Shown here: in pieces, positions 44,999-45,829 of the stretch
How positions within the stretch are numbered: position 1 is the first letter of the stretch
Layout of the letters: every line of letters begins with the position of its first letter
Assembly (NCBI GenBank): GCA_000708835.1
Contig: DF237609.1
Location: 1-45,829 of the forward strand
Direction: 5' to 3'
Length of the DNA: 45,829 bases
From: Klebsormidium nitens
Taxonomy: Eukaryota; Streptophyta; Klebsormidiophyceae; Klebsormidiales; Klebsormidiaceae
The notes under the pieces: generated by a model
The model's input: only the letters and a program-made list of their open reading frames with translations
Database searches by the model: none
Told to the model about the DNA's origin: nothing
Made by a program: the position numbers and the translations under genes

Positions 44999-45829
44999 CT
45001 TTACCAAGAAAATAGTTGCTCGCAAGCTTGGAAGATCCCTGAACCTAGATTAAGTAAGATGCTGCGGCTGGCATCAACGCAAGCAGACCTGTATCTGCAC
45101 TGAGATTTGGTAGATACACTCAGTCTTTTGGTCCTGACCATTGAATTAAGCCGTGGCGCCTATTGGGTGTCCTCATAATCTCAACTTCCAATATTTGGTA
45201 GACAGATGTCAACCCCCGGTTCGCACCCGGCTGAATCCCATGCATGTTTTTAAAGAGTGAAACAACGTCCCAGCGCAGGAGCAGCTAAGGGCTGGGGCAA
45301 AGTTTACCGCAGTCAGCGCAAGCACCTTAAGCTTTCGAATTCTCAGTGTCACAAAGAAAGCCACGGAGGAAGAGCTCCTGCCATGCGCTGCTGTCTGCTC
45401 CACCAGCTTGCCCCTCCGTCCCCAGCTTCGTTATTGGCGCCCCTTTTACTCCGGACAGGAAGCAAATCAGCTCGTGAATCTACTGTCCCCTTCTTCAAGT
45501 TCTAGGAGTAGACTGTACGTAGGATACAGCCTACGCCCGGCAGGCTGCAGCCTACAGGTCCTATACTGCCGTTTCATCTGACGGTCGCCGGTTCCTTTAG
45601 ACATTCTGCGAATCCATACAGCAAGCCAAATGAAGTTCGGACTAAAGTCTGAGCCTATCATAGAGTGCCACGTCATACCCCCCGGGATCCAAAAGAGTGA
45701 AGGTGTCTGGAACGGTCGTACCAGGGGTCGAAACCTGGAGTGTGCGGACCCAAGTGGTCCCAACCAGTCCGAACTCGATCACCGGGCACTCCCTAAGTAG
45801 GTTACTAATAGGAGAGAATTTCTTCTTCG
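44999..45829. other. Region upstream of RPC10, no further gene seen
   Basis: It should contain the RPC10 promoter and 5' UTR, immediately right of the start codon at 44998. The frames at 45257-45505 plus and 45467-45763 minus have no recognisable features. The right edge may lie in another gene's flank. Confidence 0.5.

Overview
This window is nuclear DNA from a photosynthetic eukaryote, most likely a green-lineage alga. It has intron-rich genes with GT-AG splice sites, plastid transit peptides, a starch-phosphorylating enzyme and an RNA polymerase III subunit. I see no bacterial-style operons. GC-rich exons sit in long introns of more neutral composition.

Layout. Positions 1-2651 lie beyond the 3' end of the first gene and hold nothing I can call. 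Positions 2652-31927 (minus strand) hold one gene for a plastid alpha-glucan water dikinase (GWD). I resolved it into 17 exons whose phases all fit, giving 3312 nt of CDS and 1103 residues over 29.3 kb, so about 89% of the gene is intron. Head-to-head with it, at 32431-32943 (plus strand), is a 170-codon ORF that looks like a plastid-targeted protein of unknown function. Positions 35039-40363 (minus) hold a 7-exon gene for a secreted protein of about 658 residues. Positions 42744-44998 (minus) hold a 3-exon gene for RNA polymerase III subunit RPC10 (POLR3K/Rpc11 type, 109 residues).

The striking feature is in the GWD introns. Many exon ends have been copied repeatedly into the adjoining intron. 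Upstream introns carry tandem copies of acceptor site plus the 5' part of the following exon. Downstream introns carry copies of the 3' part of the preceding exon plus its donor site. I call these 'splice-junction echoes'. About 45-50 are visible, in arrays with periods mostly of 110-180 bp and often 142-150 bp. They range from near-identical (a 50-bp triplicate at exon 16) to barely recognisable. The secreted-protein gene shows the same thing at its exon 2, so the process is not private to one gene. It looks like intron growth by tandem duplication across exon-intron boundaries, leaving decoy splice sites and pseudo-exons.

Functionally the genes are unrelated: GWD primes starch for degradation in the plastid, RPC10 supports Pol III transcript cleavage and termination, and the other two are of unknown role.
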